A stretch of 64,000 bases of DNA from Orientallactaga sibirica (GCA_036365145.1 JAEOAD010002183.1:1984001-2048000), one strand, 5' to 3'; numbered from the stretch's first letter, positions 11,468 through 23,117 are shown. The notes: generated from the letters alone by a model not told the origin. Program-made: numbers and translations.

Positions 11468-11580
11468 AAGCCTGGTGGGTACAGACCTTTAATCCTAGCT
11501 ATGCAGGAGGCTGAGGCAGAATGATTACAAGTTCAAGGCTTGCCTCAGTAACTCATTGAGACCCACTCTCAAAAAAAGAA
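11468..11580 (+). mobile_element. 7SL-derived half of a B1-ID composite SINE
   Basis: 'agcctggtgggtacagacct', 'ttaatcctagct', 'caggaggctgaggcag' and 'gagacccactctcaaaa' form a B1-like monomer. An ID half follows at 11826, separated only by a later SINE. This order matches the known B1-dID type of dimeric rodent SINE. Confidence 0.75.
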
Positions 11581-11585
11581 AAGAT

Positions 11586-11820
11586 GGGCTGGAGAGATGG
11601 CTTAGTGGTTAAGGCGCCTGCCTCCTAAGCCTAAGAACGTCAGTTCCAATCTCCAGGTCCCACGTTTAGCCAGATGCAGTGACGCAAGGGTGCAATGCTG
11701 CACTTGACCACAAGGGGGCTCACACATCTGAATTTCGTTCTCAGCAACTGAGAGGCTGCTGGAGCGCCCATCTCTATCTGTCCTCTTCTCCCTCTCTCTC
11801 TGTCTCTCCAAAAAAAAAAA
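11586..11820 (+). mobile_element. B2-superfamily SINE, subtype B, inside a composite SINE
   Basis: Inserted in the A-rich linker of the composite; both sides carry an 'aaaaaaagaaaa' TSD. Single (not duplicated) B-box region. Body 'cacttgaccacaagggggct' is intact. Confidence 0.93.
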
Positions 11821-11825
11821 GAAAA

Positions 11826-11910
11826 AGGGCTGAGGTTGCAGTTTAGTAGTAAAGCACTGCTCAGCATGTGCAAGGCCCTAGGTTCAATCCCTACTGCCTA
11901 AAAAGAAAGG
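11826..11910 (+). mobile_element. ID half of a B1-ID composite SINE
   Basis: 'gggctgaggttgcagtttag', 'gtgcaaggccctaggttcaa', then 'tccctactgcctaaaaa': tRNA-Ala-like ID sequence with A and B boxes. Confidence 0.82.
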
Positions 11911-11937
11911 AAATTGCCTATCAGTCTTTGTCCTCTT

Positions 11938-12030
11938 CACGCTTCATTAATGTATTCATTTAATAGCATTTCTTGGGCTTCTATGCCTCTACCACATGCC
12001 CAGCACTAGATTGGACCCCTGCTGTTTTCT
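11938..12030 (-). mobile_element. L2 remnant, antisense
   Basis: 'ttcattaatgtattcattta' then 'tgcccagcactagattg' matches the reversed L2 3' end pattern. Short and diverged. Confidence 0.5.
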
Positions 12031-12564
12031 AGCATTACCAGTGTCTATTGCTACATAGATCTATGTTCCCACTCTTTTCCTTACTGTTCCCAGAGACAAA
12101 CCTGGTCCTCTCTCACTCCACCTTGTGTTACTGCACAGCTCCTGGGTCAACATTTACATCATGGATCCTCCTTGTCTGTCTTCCCTGCTTACATGCACCT
12201 GGGGAATCTAGAAAACAGTTAACATAGCAATATCCACGAGCCAGCCTGAGGACAGAGGAAGGGAAGCACAAGCTCCTACTGCCCGAGAAGCCTGGCTTTA
12301 CTCTACATGCTCGACAGCATTCTGGCTACTCGGCTGCAGCATTTGTCAACATCATCAATCACAACAATGACAACAGACATCCATTTACACATTCAATCAG
12401 CCTCACACTGAAAATATTTGGGGGGGAAAGTCACATCTGTACAGAACATGTACCGAATCTTTTCTCCTTATCATTTCATAAGCAATATAGAATAACAGTT
12501 AATTGTATGACTTTCATATTGGATTAGGTATTGTAAATAATCTAGAGAGTATTTAAAATGTGTG
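12031..12564. other. Unique sequence
   Basis: No repeat or gene recognised. Confidence 0.4.
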
Positions 12565-12713
12565 GGGGTTGGAGGGATGGCTTAGTAGTTAAGGTGTTTG
12601 CCTGCAAAGCCAAAAGACCCAGGTTCAATTTCCCAGGACCCACATAAGCCAGATACACAAGGTGGAGCATATGCCTGGAGTTTGTTTGCAGTGCCTAGAG
12701 GCCCTGGTGCACC

Positions 12714-12750
<37 letters not shown>

Positions 12751-12822
12751 CTCTCTTTCTTTCTCTCCCCCAAAAAATAAATAAATAAAAATTTAAAAAA
12801 TAAAAATAAAAAATAAAATTCA
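12565..12822 (+). mobile_element. B2-superfamily SINE, subtype A
   Basis: 'ggggttggagggatggctta', 'cccaggttcaatttcccagg', 'gtttgcagtgcctagaggcc', a (TC)n run at 12717-12745 and an A-rich tail with several AATAAA units. Confidence 0.93.
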
Positions 12823-12968
12823 AGGGGAATCTGCTTAGGTTGTATACAAATACTGCACCAGTTTCGATGAGGAATTGTGCCTTTGCAGATATGGGCATCT
12901 TAGAGGGCAGGGGAATGTCCTGGAACATGTCCTCCAAGGGATGACTACATTTGTATTTCCCTTAATTC

Positions 12969-13240
12969 TTTTTTTTTTTTTTTTTTAGAGAGAGACACAG
13001 AGAGAGGGAGAGAGAGGGAGAGGAAGACAGATAGAGATGGGCGTGCCAGCAGCCTCTTAGCTGCTGTGAACAAAATCCAGATGAATGCGCCCCCTTGTGG
13101 TCAAGTGTGGCATTGCACCCTTGCATCACTTTGCATCTGGCTAAACATGGGACCTGGAGATTGGAACCACTGGAGGTTGGAACCAGCGTTCTTAGGCTTA
13201 GGAGGCAGGCGCCTTAACCACTAAGCCATCTCTCCAGCCC
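12969..13240 (-). mobile_element. B2-superfamily SINE, subtype B with duplicated B box
   Basis: Perfect 11-bp TSD tcccttaattc at 12958-12968 and 13241-13251. Reverse orientation. The B-box region is duplicated (13152-13167 and 13168-13183). Confidence 0.96.
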
Positions 13241-13274
13241 TCCCTTAATTCATAAGAGAATCTTGGTGAGAATG

Positions 13275-13400
13275 TTAACATCTCCATCATATTAATGAAG
13301 AAACAAGAATCCAGAGAAATTAAATCATTAGTTCAAGTTCACAGAGACAGTGGCTAGCTGGACTGGGGCAAACCTCAGTCTTGCTGACTTCTGGTATATA
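13275..13400 (+). mobile_element. MIR SINE remnant
   Basis: 'aatgaagaaacaagaatcca', 'gagaaattaaatcattagtt' and 'caagttcacagagacagtgg' follow the MIR order for the right half. Confidence 0.65.
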
Positions 13401-13454
13401 TTTCCTCATGAGGCTGTGATGATGCAAGTGGTCCATATCCACATGGTTTCATAC

Positions 13455-13590
13455 TGCTACAACCAACTCAATGTGGCACTTGAAATGTATCTAGCATAAC
13501 TGAGCTCCTAATTTTTCTAGTTTATTTCATTTAAGTCAACTTAAATACTTACATGTGGCTACTCCTACCATATTGGACGATGTAGAACCT
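13455..13590. mobile_element. Ancient mammalian interspersed repeat, family unresolved
   Basis: 'cacttgaaatgtatctagc' and, further on, 'cttacatgtggctact' plus 'accatattggacgatgta' resemble a conserved mammalian repeat whose family name I cannot give from memory. Possibly DNA-transposon derived. Confidence 0.4.
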
Positions 13591-14031
13591 TCATGCTAAA
13601 CTTGAGCTGCACAGAGAGGGTTTCTGGGTCAGTCACCCCTATCTTTCCATGGATACCTTCCCTGACAGCCATTCCTTCCCCCATTTCAAGCCCAAGGCCC
13701 CACAAAGCACTCTTGAAAAAGGATTGAGTGTCTCCAAGTCCCTAGAGGAGGGGACTGACTCTAGACATGGACAGAAGGAACAGGCCACCCATAAGGTTAA
13801 ATGAAAGCCAGGAGCTGAAGGACTAGCCCATCTGATGGTCACTTGCATCTATCACAGGGCCTCAATATTCCCATCAACGTCGTGACCTCCACGTGCTAAA
13901 GGTTTGAAGGCAAATGGAAAATTTCCATTTTAGCAATTATCATTACCTTTAACTTAATTAATTGATCAGTTACTTCCTCAAGTCAAGGAGCAGAATAGAC
14001 TTTAGAAGAAATGGAAGAAAACTTTAGAAGA
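13591..14031. other. Unique sequence
   Basis: No repeat or gene recognised. Confidence 0.4.
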
Positions 14032-14078
14032 AAGGAAGGAAGGAAGGAAGGAAGGAAGGAAGGAAGGAAGGAAGGAAG
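14032..14078 (+). repeat. (GGAA)n microsatellite
   Basis: About eleven GGAA units, followed by diverged purine-rich DNA to about 14130. Confidence 0.97.
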
Positions 14079-14257
14079 AAGAAAAGGAAAGGAGGGAAGA
14101 TAAGAGGAAGGGAGGAAGGGGAAAAAAGAAACACATTGCCAAGGACAAAAGTACAAACGAAAGAAATCCACAAATCAGTGAAATCCAGCCCAGAGTCTTT
14201 TTTCATTTGACCAATACAAACTAAAACAAATTTTAAAAGTTTTTAAACATTTTTATA

Positions 14258-14470
14258 TGTCGTATTTATTTATTTATTTATTTCAGAGAGAGAAAGAGGC
14301 AGAGAGACAGAGAGAGAATGGGCATGCCAGGGCCTCGAGCCACTGCAAACGAACTCCAGATGCATGCACCCCCTTGTGCATCTGGTTTATGTGGGTCCTG
14401 GAGAGTCGAACTGGGATCCTTTGACTTTGCAGGCAAACTCCTTAACCGCTAAGCCATCTCGCCAGCCCCA
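14258..14470 (-). mobile_element. B2-superfamily SINE, subtype A
   Basis: Reverse copy: atttatttatttattta tail, 'gggcatgccagggcctcgag', 'gtgggtcctggagagtcgaa', ending 'taagccatctcgccagcccc'. Confidence 0.94.
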
Positions 14471-16084
14471 AATTTAAAAATTTTCACTTTAAAACTAACT
14501 GGATCTTCATTATTTAAACCCAGTGAGATTTTTAATGCAAACTGTTTCTCACATGCCTCCTGACACCTGGAGACCCTTTGTCATGCCCAGTCCCATGGGT
14601 GTCATGTGCCTCAATCCCCAAGGCAGTGGCAGCTGCCTACTGATACAACTCAGAGCTCCAGCCTGGTTGCCTATAGCAACCCTCTTTCAATCACTTAGTT
14701 CACCTGGCCAACAACTATAGGCTTTTATGGCTGTAATTCCAGAGCAAGGGTGCAGGCCTGAGCAAGGTGCCCTAGGGAGTGGCTGACATGGCACTGCAGT
14801 ACTGAGATGACATCGGGAAGCTTGGAGAAGAAGGATGAAGAAAGGGATGCCAGCAGGATGGAGTGAGGGCCAGTGAGAAGAGCCAGAGAGCCATGAAATG
14901 CCACAGCAACTCTGTTCTGCACCACTCCCCTCGTCAGCACTGGTATGTGCCAGATGTTGTTTTACAACAACTTGATTGACAGCCCCAAAGTTCTTTCTTC
15001 TGATTTCTTCCAGCACCTTGAACAATGCCAACCACACAGAAAGAGCTGGCACAGTGTGAGTTGCTTACAGTAAAATGCACTTAGCTCAGAATGCCTCCAT
15101 GGGCCCTCCCAGCTATTGCTCCGATCTGTCATTCTTCTTCTGAGCACTTCCCTAAGTTCTTTCTTTCCTAAGCTCACACAGAATCTTGTCATTCCCCACT
15201 GAGCCTGGTTACTTAACTCCAGGCCTCTGCCCACATGGCTGCCCCCGCCAAACGTCGTACAACACTGTCTCTCAGCATGATCCTGGAAACTGAATCAAAA
15301 TTATTATTGAAACCATTGCCCAGCATATGGCTTCAATATGTTTCTTTTCTTCCTTTTGTCATTCAATCTGTTCACTTGAGGTTTTAAACTTCATGCTTAT
15401 GAGACAGGTCAAAGGGATTCAGGAGATCCCTAGACCAGAACATCCTTGCAAAGAGGGGCTTTGTGTGTTCGTGTGTGTTTCCCTAGCCTCTAGCAGAGCC
15501 CATGACACAGAGCAGGAGTTCTCAAGGTAATGCAGTGAATGAAGACAAGTGTGCATAGAAGAAGACAGAGGCTGGTAAACAGAGCAAGCAGGAAGCACAA
15601 ACCACTACTCTAACCAAGAGTCAGGTGAGCACTGGTTAACTGTAGCTACCAACCTCAAACCACTGCTCTATGCTGACCCACCTGCATTAGCTAATTCATT
15701 AATCTGATATTCTCTGTTCTGATCTTTAAAAGGCAATTAATAATATGCACTCTGTTGATGATTAATACAACCCTTAGGCAGTCAGAACAGCACTTGGCAG
15801 TCAAAAGTATAAAGATATTTAAGAACTCAGTGATCTTGATCTTAGGAACTCATTCAGCAGGAATAAAACTGTAGCATGCATGAAGTTCATTCAGAATTCA
15901 ATTACAAAACACCAAACATTACCTAACGGTACACAGTGGAAAAGAATGACTTGTGTAATATTTAAATATGATAGACTGTTTTCAACAATAAACATAAATA
16001 TTTATTGGGATTAAACACACAGACTTTAATATCTTCAGTGCAGCTCACGTGTTCCTTTAAAAGCCATATCTGTTCCTAATGAAT
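14471..16084. other. Unique or highly diverged sequence
   Basis: The longest frame is a 121-codon minus-strand ORF (14687-15052) with no recognisable motif. 15480-15545 has a weak resemblance to an L2 end. 15840-16020 looks like degraded L1, but not clearly enough to call. Confidence 0.4.
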
Positions 16085-16500
16085 TCAGTAGCAAGACTGC
16101 AGATCATACAATAAGTATATTTACATATATGAAACAACCAAATTGTTGTCCAAAGCAGAGGTGTCATTGTACTTTCCCACTAGCAGCATATATATGAGGG
16201 TCCCAGTTTCTCACACCCTTCCCAGCACTTGCTATGGTCAGTTGCTTCCAGTTTAGCCATGCTTATAGAAATGTGCCTGTACCTCATTGTAGCTTTTTGT
16301 TTCTGCTTTTGTTGTTGGTGTTTGTTGTTGCTATTGTTAGAGATAGTCTCACTATGGTCAGGCTAGGCTTGAACGCATGGCAATATTCCTCCTTCAGACT
16401 TCCAAGTGCTGGAAATACAGTTCTGAGCCACTATGCCCATTTTTATTAGACTTTAATTCATATTTCTTGATGACTAATGCCTTCTTTACTCATGTATTTC
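16085..16500 (-). mobile_element. Old LINE-1 (L1M type), inverted 5' segment
   Basis: Antisense ORF2/3' L1 sequence: 'gtactttcccactagcagca', 'tatgagggtcccagtttctc', 'cacacccttcccagcacttg', 'gtgcctgtacctcattgt', then after a B1 'tcttgatgactaatgcc'. It abuts a sense-oriented L1 segment at about 16512. Confidence 0.75.
16293..16442 (-). mobile_element. B1 SINE, reverse, diverged
   Basis: 'gagatagtctcactatggtc', 'aggctaggcttgaacgcatg', 'cttccaagtgctggaaatac', 'gagccactatgccca'. Inserted in the inverted L1 segment. Confidence 0.75.
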
Positions 16501-16511
16501 ATATTTTATTA

Positions 16512-17035
16512 GACACGTGTATATTTACCCAAGAGACATAAAAATGCATCAAAAGGTTTCAGATGTATCTGAAGGATAACTTGTATGTGAATAATCAGTG
16601 TAATTTTGTTTATGATTCTTCAAAACTGGAAACTCAAATATCTATCAACAGATGAATGAACATATTGTGGTGTACTCATGCACTGGAATAGTACTCAGCA
16701 ATAAAAAGGCATGAATACCTAGCAACACGGAAGAGTTAACAAGCCAGGTACAAAGAAGGCACAAGGCTTGCTGCTATCCGTGGGAAGTCTAACAGAATTA
16801 ATGTATTGTGCCCGAAGACAGATCAATGGCTACCTAGAGTTGGGGGTTGAGACAGACGTGGAGTAGGACAGGGCCAAGGAATGGTTTGAGGAGGTAGGAG
16901 TGTTCCAGATCTTAATTTTGGTAGTACATAGCTATAGATGCTTGTCAAACTCATTAAACTGTATACTTAAAGTGGGTGCATTTTTGTATGTAAGTTATGC
17001 CTCACTAAAACTGATTGTAAGAAACAAATATTTAA
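16512..17035 (+). mobile_element. Old LINE-1 (L1M type), 3' end in sense
   Basis: 'tatttacccaagagacataa', 'aaaactggaaactcaaatat', 'ctatcaacagatgaatgaac', 'tactcagcaataaaaaggca', 'cagatcaatggctacctaga' and 'aaactgtatacttaaagtgg', in the normal order of the end of ORF2 and 3' UTR of ancient L1. Coding capacity is lost. Confidence 0.9.
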
Positions 17036-17079
17036 TTGTTCCTGAGTACTTCAGAATAAAGTTATAAAACATTAGTCTG

Positions 17080-17545
17080 ACACACAAGGTCCTCGAGGAA
17101 TGGCCCTGTTTTTCTCTTCAGCTCCATGTCTTCATTTCCTTCTAAATCCCACTGGTGTTACTCCAGACCTATTCAAATCCTAATGCGTATCTGTCACCAT
17201 CCTATTATCTCATATCTCTTTAGAGTCGCTACTCCTGCTTCCTAGAATCTGAAGCTCGCCTTTGCCATCTTATGACTTCATTCCCTCCTAGGTGTCCAAG
17301 ATCGCGTCAAACCTGCCTGGACTTTTCAAGGTTGGGTCCAGGACTCAATACTGTTCATACCTCTAGTCAGATGTTCTCATGCTGTGGTATCAGTGTTAAT
17401 ATTCTTGCTTATTTCCCTTACTGAACTCTGAGCATCTTAAAACTAAAGAACCATCTTATTGTGCTCTTAATTACTATCACAGAGCTTGACAAAGGCCACT
17501 TAGCAGACATTTAATATCTGAGTAAGTAAATGGATGAATGCAGGC
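17080..17545 (+). mobile_element. L2 LINE remnant
   Basis: Pattern of an L2 3' end: 'ttactgaactctgagcatct', 'gaaccatcttattgtgctct', 'atcacagagcttgacaaagg', 'agcagacatttaatatctga', then 'aatggatgaatg'. Heavily diverged. Confidence 0.65.
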
Positions 17546-19515
17546 AAGAACAAGTGAACTATGTGAGAAGGATGAAGTGAGAAAAGAAGCATGACTCCAT
17601 GGGTTCTAGTACATGAATATCTGATTTGCACCATCACAAGGTTGCATGGCCAAGCCTATGCCCTCTGTGAACCTCCACCTTCCTTCTGGGGTTCAACCAG
17701 CAAGAGTTTTTGTACTCTCTACCTTGGATTATAAATGCAAAGTTCCCATGATGATATATACTTCTGACCACAAGACACAAAAAGAAGTTTGGCCTAATGA
17801 ACCTCTGACTGGAAAGATGGTAGGTAGCTGCATCCCTGTACCCCCTCTGTGGGGTAGCACACCTCACACCATAGCTCTTCATTCCTACAGCATGTTTCAC
17901 CATTCCATAAAACAGTTGCTAACTGAGTGACGTAACCCAATTGCATTTTCACTTTCAATAACATCAACTCCTAAAGATTCTGACAATATCACAATAAGCA
18001 TCCAGCAGGCATGAAGTGGCATTGCCCTCACAGAGCCTCCCTTGGCTGTTTATTTGATAGCAGGGAGTTGAAGCGAGAGCTTCCCATGGTTGTGATCCGC
18101 TCTCTCTGCACTTGTTGGAGTTCTAACAAGAGCCCTCCTCCCTGTCACCACCTCATCGCTTAGTCAACACGTCCCTCCAGCAGCACCCCCGCAACCGAAC
18201 CTTGTCAACACCACTTCTAATGTGCATGTCCTCTGGGTGAAAACTGGCAACTGCCTAGATGTCACTTTCTTGAATAAAGAGAAGGAAAGCATTCCCCACC
18301 CACATCATTCCTTGCTCTTCACTTGCTTTCTTTTAGAAAATGCTCTTTGGCATTAGCCAGAGCTTATTAGAGACATACACAGTCTCTCAGCCTGCGCACG
18401 TCGTTGGCTTCTTCCCTGTCTGTCATTTGTGGTTTACCTGGCCAAGGAGACTACAGTGAGAAACCTGCATCAAGTCCATGCTCAAAGACAAGAGGGCTGA
18501 CTTCTGAAAGGGCATAGGAAGCTGGTAAGAGAATCGTGTAAAAATCTAGACTTGGGTTTCAAGATCCTTGTTTTCTTCACATTGTAAAGAAAATTTTCTT
18601 TGTTCACTCATGTCATTCTCACACTCTAGCTAGAACTATGGCCTCCTGGGAAATTTCCAAACCTGGTCTCATATCTAATGTGGGCCCAGAGCTGAGGAGA
18701 CCCTCAGCTATCAGGGACTCAAGGTCCCTTGACACCAACTCCTGCTAACCCTTGAGAGAAGTTCTTTATGGGCATTCAAATCCACAGAGTGCTTACAAAT
18801 GGTTCTTTTGGGAGCACGCCAGGCAATGGAATGGCCACTATCAGCAATATGTTCTCCAAAGTCTGAGCCATGTGAACAATGTCACGTACTGTGAGTGGGG
18901 AAAAAAGGGCTTGGAATGTTCCCTGGCATTTCCCTACAATATCTAATGAACCATGAACCTAAACTCTACACCTGAGGCAAACTGGGAAATGCTTTTAGCA
19001 AAGAACAGCTTAGAAAACATTCTACACATGTTCTGTGACTTGAGCCAGCCCCAGTGAGATTCCTGGCAGCATTTTATGAGTGACTAATATTCAAGTTAAA
19101 ATCAACAAGCATTTTCCAAACACAGCATCTCCGAGGTGAAGGCTTAATTTTTTTCACCTGCTCATCATGGCTCAGTTCAACGTGCTTTGCCACGTGGGAT
19201 CTAAGAGGCATACTTTTCTGGGCATACAGTAAAGCCTTTAAGATGCTCATAATTGTTATTGTCTAATCTGGGCCTTTCCATTAGTCTGTTGACATAGGAG
19301 AACAAAAGAGGAATATGTAACATGAGACAAAAAAAATGCACCATGTATTCAGCCAGTGCCCCTGGTGCTCCACCCTGTGTATGAGGCCTTCGGGGAATTC
19401 TGAGATGACTAAGCCACAGTTGAGGGAGGGCAAAGATGAAAAGAGATAATCAAAATAACAGTCAAATGCTGAATAAGGTTTTTGCTGAGGACTGTGGGAA
19501 CACAAAGAAGGGGTA
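17546..19515. other. Longest stretch without recognisable repeats
   Basis: About 2 kb. Open frames exist on both strands over 17634-17930 (89 and 94 codons, overlapping), so at most one could be real. Neither has a motif I know. Confidence 0.5.
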
Positions 19516-19519
19516 ATTA

Positions 19520-20540
19520 AATTTTTCAGAGGGAATTCAGATAGGTTTTGTAGAGGATGGCCTGATCAGGTGAGTTGGAATGCTTCTGTAGGAAAGGAGA
19601 GGAAAGACATTCCAGGCAGGGGGAAGGATGAGGACAAAGGCACGCAGGCACAGAAGCCCCTCAGTTGTTCGTGGAGTCTGGGTGAAGAATTGGGCAGTTG
19701 TGGAATTATGTCTGTGGGCTGGAATCAGATATGAAGCCATGAGCGTCACATGTCAGAGCCTGTACGATCAATGTTCCTTGGGTGACAGGCAAATGACTGA
19801 GAATTTCAAGCACAATTTATTAGATTTTAGAAAGATATATCAAGCAGCAAGCAAAGCATGATATATATATATAGTGAAGATCAGAGGTTTGTGGGTCAGA
19901 GACAAAGAAAGGCTGAAGTGAATAAAAAAATTAGTTGATAGCTCTGGAAATGGAGATGGGATTGCACTAGTCAGTTTTTCATTACTGTGACAAAATCCTC
20001 AAGCAAATCTCCTTAGAAGAAGACTATTTTGGCTCACAGTCAGAGGCTTCAGCCTCTGGTCATTGGCCCCATCTGATTTAGCTCATGAGAAGGCAAGACG
20101 TCATGGTGAGAGCATGTGGTAGAGCCAAGCTGCTCACTTCATGGCAACTAGAAAACAGACAGAGAGAGAAAAGGAGCAGTGTCCCAATATGCCTTTCAAG
20201 GACAAGATGTCAACGGCCTACTTCCTCCAACCAGGTCCTACCTCCTAATGCTTCCACCACCTCTTCTAGCAGTACCAGCTGGGGACCAAGCCTACAACAT
20301 GCAAGACATGTAAGATCCAAGCCATAACAGGGAAGTAAGTACACAGTCTTCAGAAAATTGTGTCAGTCGCACTTAGTGGCTTCTGAGCTTTGAAGGGTGA
20401 AGCAGGCAGGGAGTCAAGGGTGATCCTAATATTTCTAACATGGCCAACTGAACCCATGATGGTGATAACTAAACCAAGAAGCTGGACACAAGTGGCCTCA
20501 GCACAGGGGATAGAGCAATTCAGTCTGTAGTAGAATATTA
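19520..20540 (-). mobile_element. L2 LINE remnant, antisense, split by an LTR
   Basis: 'aagacattccaggcaggggg' and 'gaggacaaaggcacgcaggc' left of the LTR, 'gcagggagtcaagggtgatc' and 'ctaatatttctaacatggcc' right of it, are reversed L2 ORF2/3' landmarks in the correct order. Confidence 0.72.
19968..20332 (-). mobile_element. ERVL-MaLR LTR, antisense, inside L2
   Basis: 'ttcattactgtgacaaaatc', 'ttttggctcacagtcagagg', 'tggtgagagcatgtggtaga', 'ctacctcctaatgcttccac' and 'gatccaagccataacag' match an antisense MaLR LTR. Confidence 0.82.
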
Positions 20541-20611
20541 AACAGCCTAACTAAAGATAGCTTCATTTAGACATGATTTTTAAGATCTATTGCTATATAT
20601 TTAAGATGCTT

Positions 20612-20935
20612 CCCTTGGGCTGGGAAGATAGCAGAGCAAGCAAAGTGCTTGTCCTGGAGGTGTGACAACCTGAGTTTAAAAGGCCTGGCTTGGTGGTACA
20701 TATTTGTAATCCCAAGTGGGAAGGTGGAGAAAGGTGGATCCTTGGGATTCACTGGCCAGCCAATGTAGCTACTTGGTGAATTCCAGATCATTGAGAGTAA
20801 CTGTCTCAGAAAAGGTGGACAGTGCCTAAAGAATGACACCCAAGGTTGTCCTCTGCCTTCCACATATACAGGCACACGCAGATGCATGCATGTGCACTTG
20901 TGGGCACACACACACACACACATGTTTCTGTTATT
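20612..20935 (+). mobile_element. B4 SINE with CA tail
   Basis: 'gggctgggaagatagcagag', 'attcactggccagccaatgt', 'gaatgacacccaaggttgtc', 'ctctgccttccacata' and a (CA)n end. Minus-strand frame 20567-21055 (162 codons) is an artefact of this repeat. Confidence 0.88.
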
Positions 20936-21562
20936 GTGGGTGGTATTTGGCATATGTTCTTTAAGAAGACAGGTGAATACCAGGGTTGATGCAAGGCCTT
21001 CCTTTGTCCATTGTGGTTCAACCAGGCTTAACTGGCAGTAAACCCCACAAGTCAAGCAGTAGGGACCTTCATCCCCTCACTGTTTCTTCAAAGCTGAGTT
21101 TCTGAAGCAGACAAGGCAGTACTGGGAGCTGCTTTGGTGAGCATTCAGGGCTAAGGATCGCCACATGACTGCCCAGGACATTGGGGACAGTTATCACTGG
21201 GGCAGATTTAGGGTAGAGGTGGGGAAGAGAAGCTACATCAAGCTCCTATCTAGCCTGAAAGGGTGGCCAGGAATCTCAGAGTTGCTTAGCTTCTTTCTTT
21301 TCTTCCAGTATGAGCAGCTTTACAAAGTGGCAGTTCTGAGTTGGAGGGCTGACTGTCACTCTGCATAATTGGCCACCCTCATTGGCCACATTCCAGGGAC
21401 AGCTTTGGCTGTGGGAATAGAGAAGCCCCTATCTGTGATCTAAAAGAATTCAGTTCAAGAATCTGAAATGTAAATGTCTGCATTTGTGAGGAAGCACAAA
21501 TGTTGCAAGCCACAGAAATCTTGGGGAAAAGGAGATGCCCTTTGAGTGGTGGTGGGAACAGG
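20936..21562. other. Unique sequence
   Basis: No repeat or gene recognised. Confidence 0.4.
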
Positions 21563-21905
21563 GCTTCCGGGGCTGGACAGAGAGCTTGGTTAGTAAAGTG
21601 CTTACCTTGCAAGCATGAAGATTCAATCCCTAGATTCCATGTTCGAGAAAAGCCAGGCATAGTAGTGTGTACTTGTATTCCCAGAGCTTGGTGGGTAAAG
21701 ACAATCAGACCCTTGGGGCTTGTTGGCCAGCCATCACGTCTAATTAGATAAGTTTCAAGGCAGTATGAGACCCTGTCTCAATAAAAGTGGACAGCACCTT
21801 TGGAATGACACCCGAGGTTGTGCTCTGCCTCCCTACCCATACACATACATGTGCACCTGCACACATGAACATGCATAACACACACACACACACACACACA
21901 CACAT
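21563..21905 (+). mobile_element. B4 SINE with (CA)n tail
   Basis: 'agtaaagtgcttaccttgca', 'gagaccctgtctcaataaaa', 'gaatgacacccgaggttgtg' and a CA run at 21879-21903. Confidence 0.9.
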
Positions 21906-22017
21906 GTGCATGTAAAATGGTTTCCTGAAAGCTATGAGGAGAGTGGAGTATTGAAGAGGGGGAGAGTCTGCTCCAGTCTGAGAGGAGCAGGAGGGCACTT
22001 CAAAGCGGGTCAAGGGG

Positions 22018-22420
22018 TGCTGCTCTCACTGAGAGCCTGACAACCTCCTCCAGGGAGAAGGCAGTAGACACTGTGGAGACTCAGTACTCATCAAAGCAGA
22101 AATCCAAAGGCTGCAGAAAGCGTAACACCAAAGTAGATTTATAACACACCTTCCACGGTTCAGGGAACATGTGGAAGAGGAGGTAGAAATATTGTAAGAG
22201 CCACAAGGTGGGAAGGAATATCCTTAGGCATTGCCCCTTTAAACAGAAACTGATGTGTTCATGACCCTACAGCAAATACTGAGAACCCCAATGGGGAGGG
22301 CCCTCAGCAGAATGGGGGTGGGAGAGAGGGGCTAGAAGGGTATAACCTGATGGGATTTTGACCAATATGCGGTATGTTCATACAATATTGTTTATAATTC
22401 ATTTTTTTAAAAAAGGGTGT
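22018..22420 (+). mobile_element. LINE-1 3' UTR end
   Basis: Aligns by eye to 57540-57930: 'gagcctgacaacctcctcca', 'tcatcaaagcagaaatcc', 'acaccaaagtagatttataa', 'agagccacaaggtgggaagg'. Only the last 400 bp is present. Confidence 0.85.
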
Positions 22421-22769
22421 CAGAAGTGCAACAGGAGAAAAGGGTGGGAGCAAAAGCCCAGGTGAATCCCCACCATGGCAGAGGCTCCAACCCAGTGATA
22501 GACAGAAGTGTTCTCACCAGTGGAAGGTGAGATCCTTGAGGCAGGGAGCAGGAAGGAGAGCACACTGGGGTTTCATTCAGCTAAAGAGGGACCAGCCAAG
22601 GAGGCTGAACATAGGCTTGACTTGGGAGAAGGATCACTTTAGCAGGGGTGTCTGAGATAGACATACAGACCAAGGGAAAGTTACACATAAGATCAATTAG
22701 GGTGCCACTGAAGGATGAAGCGGGAATCTGTGACTTTCACTAAGTCACATGCAGAACTAAGGCATTTTA

Positions 22770-22925
22770 CACAACTTTGTCTGAAAAGGCTCATTGTTCT
22801 GACTTTATAGTTGGCCCAAAGAGAATCTCATGGATTAAGAATATGCCCATGGGTGGCAAAGCCAAGATTCATACCCTAAGCTCTTGGCTTTTTGAGCGCA
22901 TAGTTAACTGTGCTGCATTACAGGA
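22770..22925 (+). mobile_element. MIR-like remnant
   Basis: 'ggcaaagccaagattcatac', 'cctaagctcttggc' and 'agttaactgtgctgc' follow the MIR right end. The sequence between 22430 and 22770 was not assigned. Confidence 0.5.
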
Positions 22926-22944
22926 CAGGGCTAATGGAGAGACA

Positions 22945-23117
22945 GAGTAATTCTCAGCCTTGGCTGCACACTAGACTCACCTGTGCAGCTTTTAAACATC
23001 AGGATGCCCAGGCTGCACCCCAGACCATTAAGTCAGGACACAGGACCCCAGACATTGGTACCCAGTTGATTCTCCCCATGTGATTGCAGAGTGCAATCAA
23101 GTTTGAGAACCACGGTC
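22945..23117 (+). mobile_element. MER5A DNA transposon remnant (hAT-Charlie)
   Basis: 'ttctcagccttggctgcaca', 'gcccaggctgcaccccagac', 'cattaagtcagg', 'gatgcccagg', ending 'caagtttgagaaccacggt': the near-palindromic MER5A structure with both ends present. Confidence 0.9.

Noticed and set aside
14032..14130. Direct repeats suggesting an array such as CRISPR
   Set aside because: A simple GGAA microsatellite without spacers; the genome is mammalian.
20567..21055. 162-codon minus-strand open frame
   Set aside because: Mostly covers a reversed B4 SINE and its CA tail.
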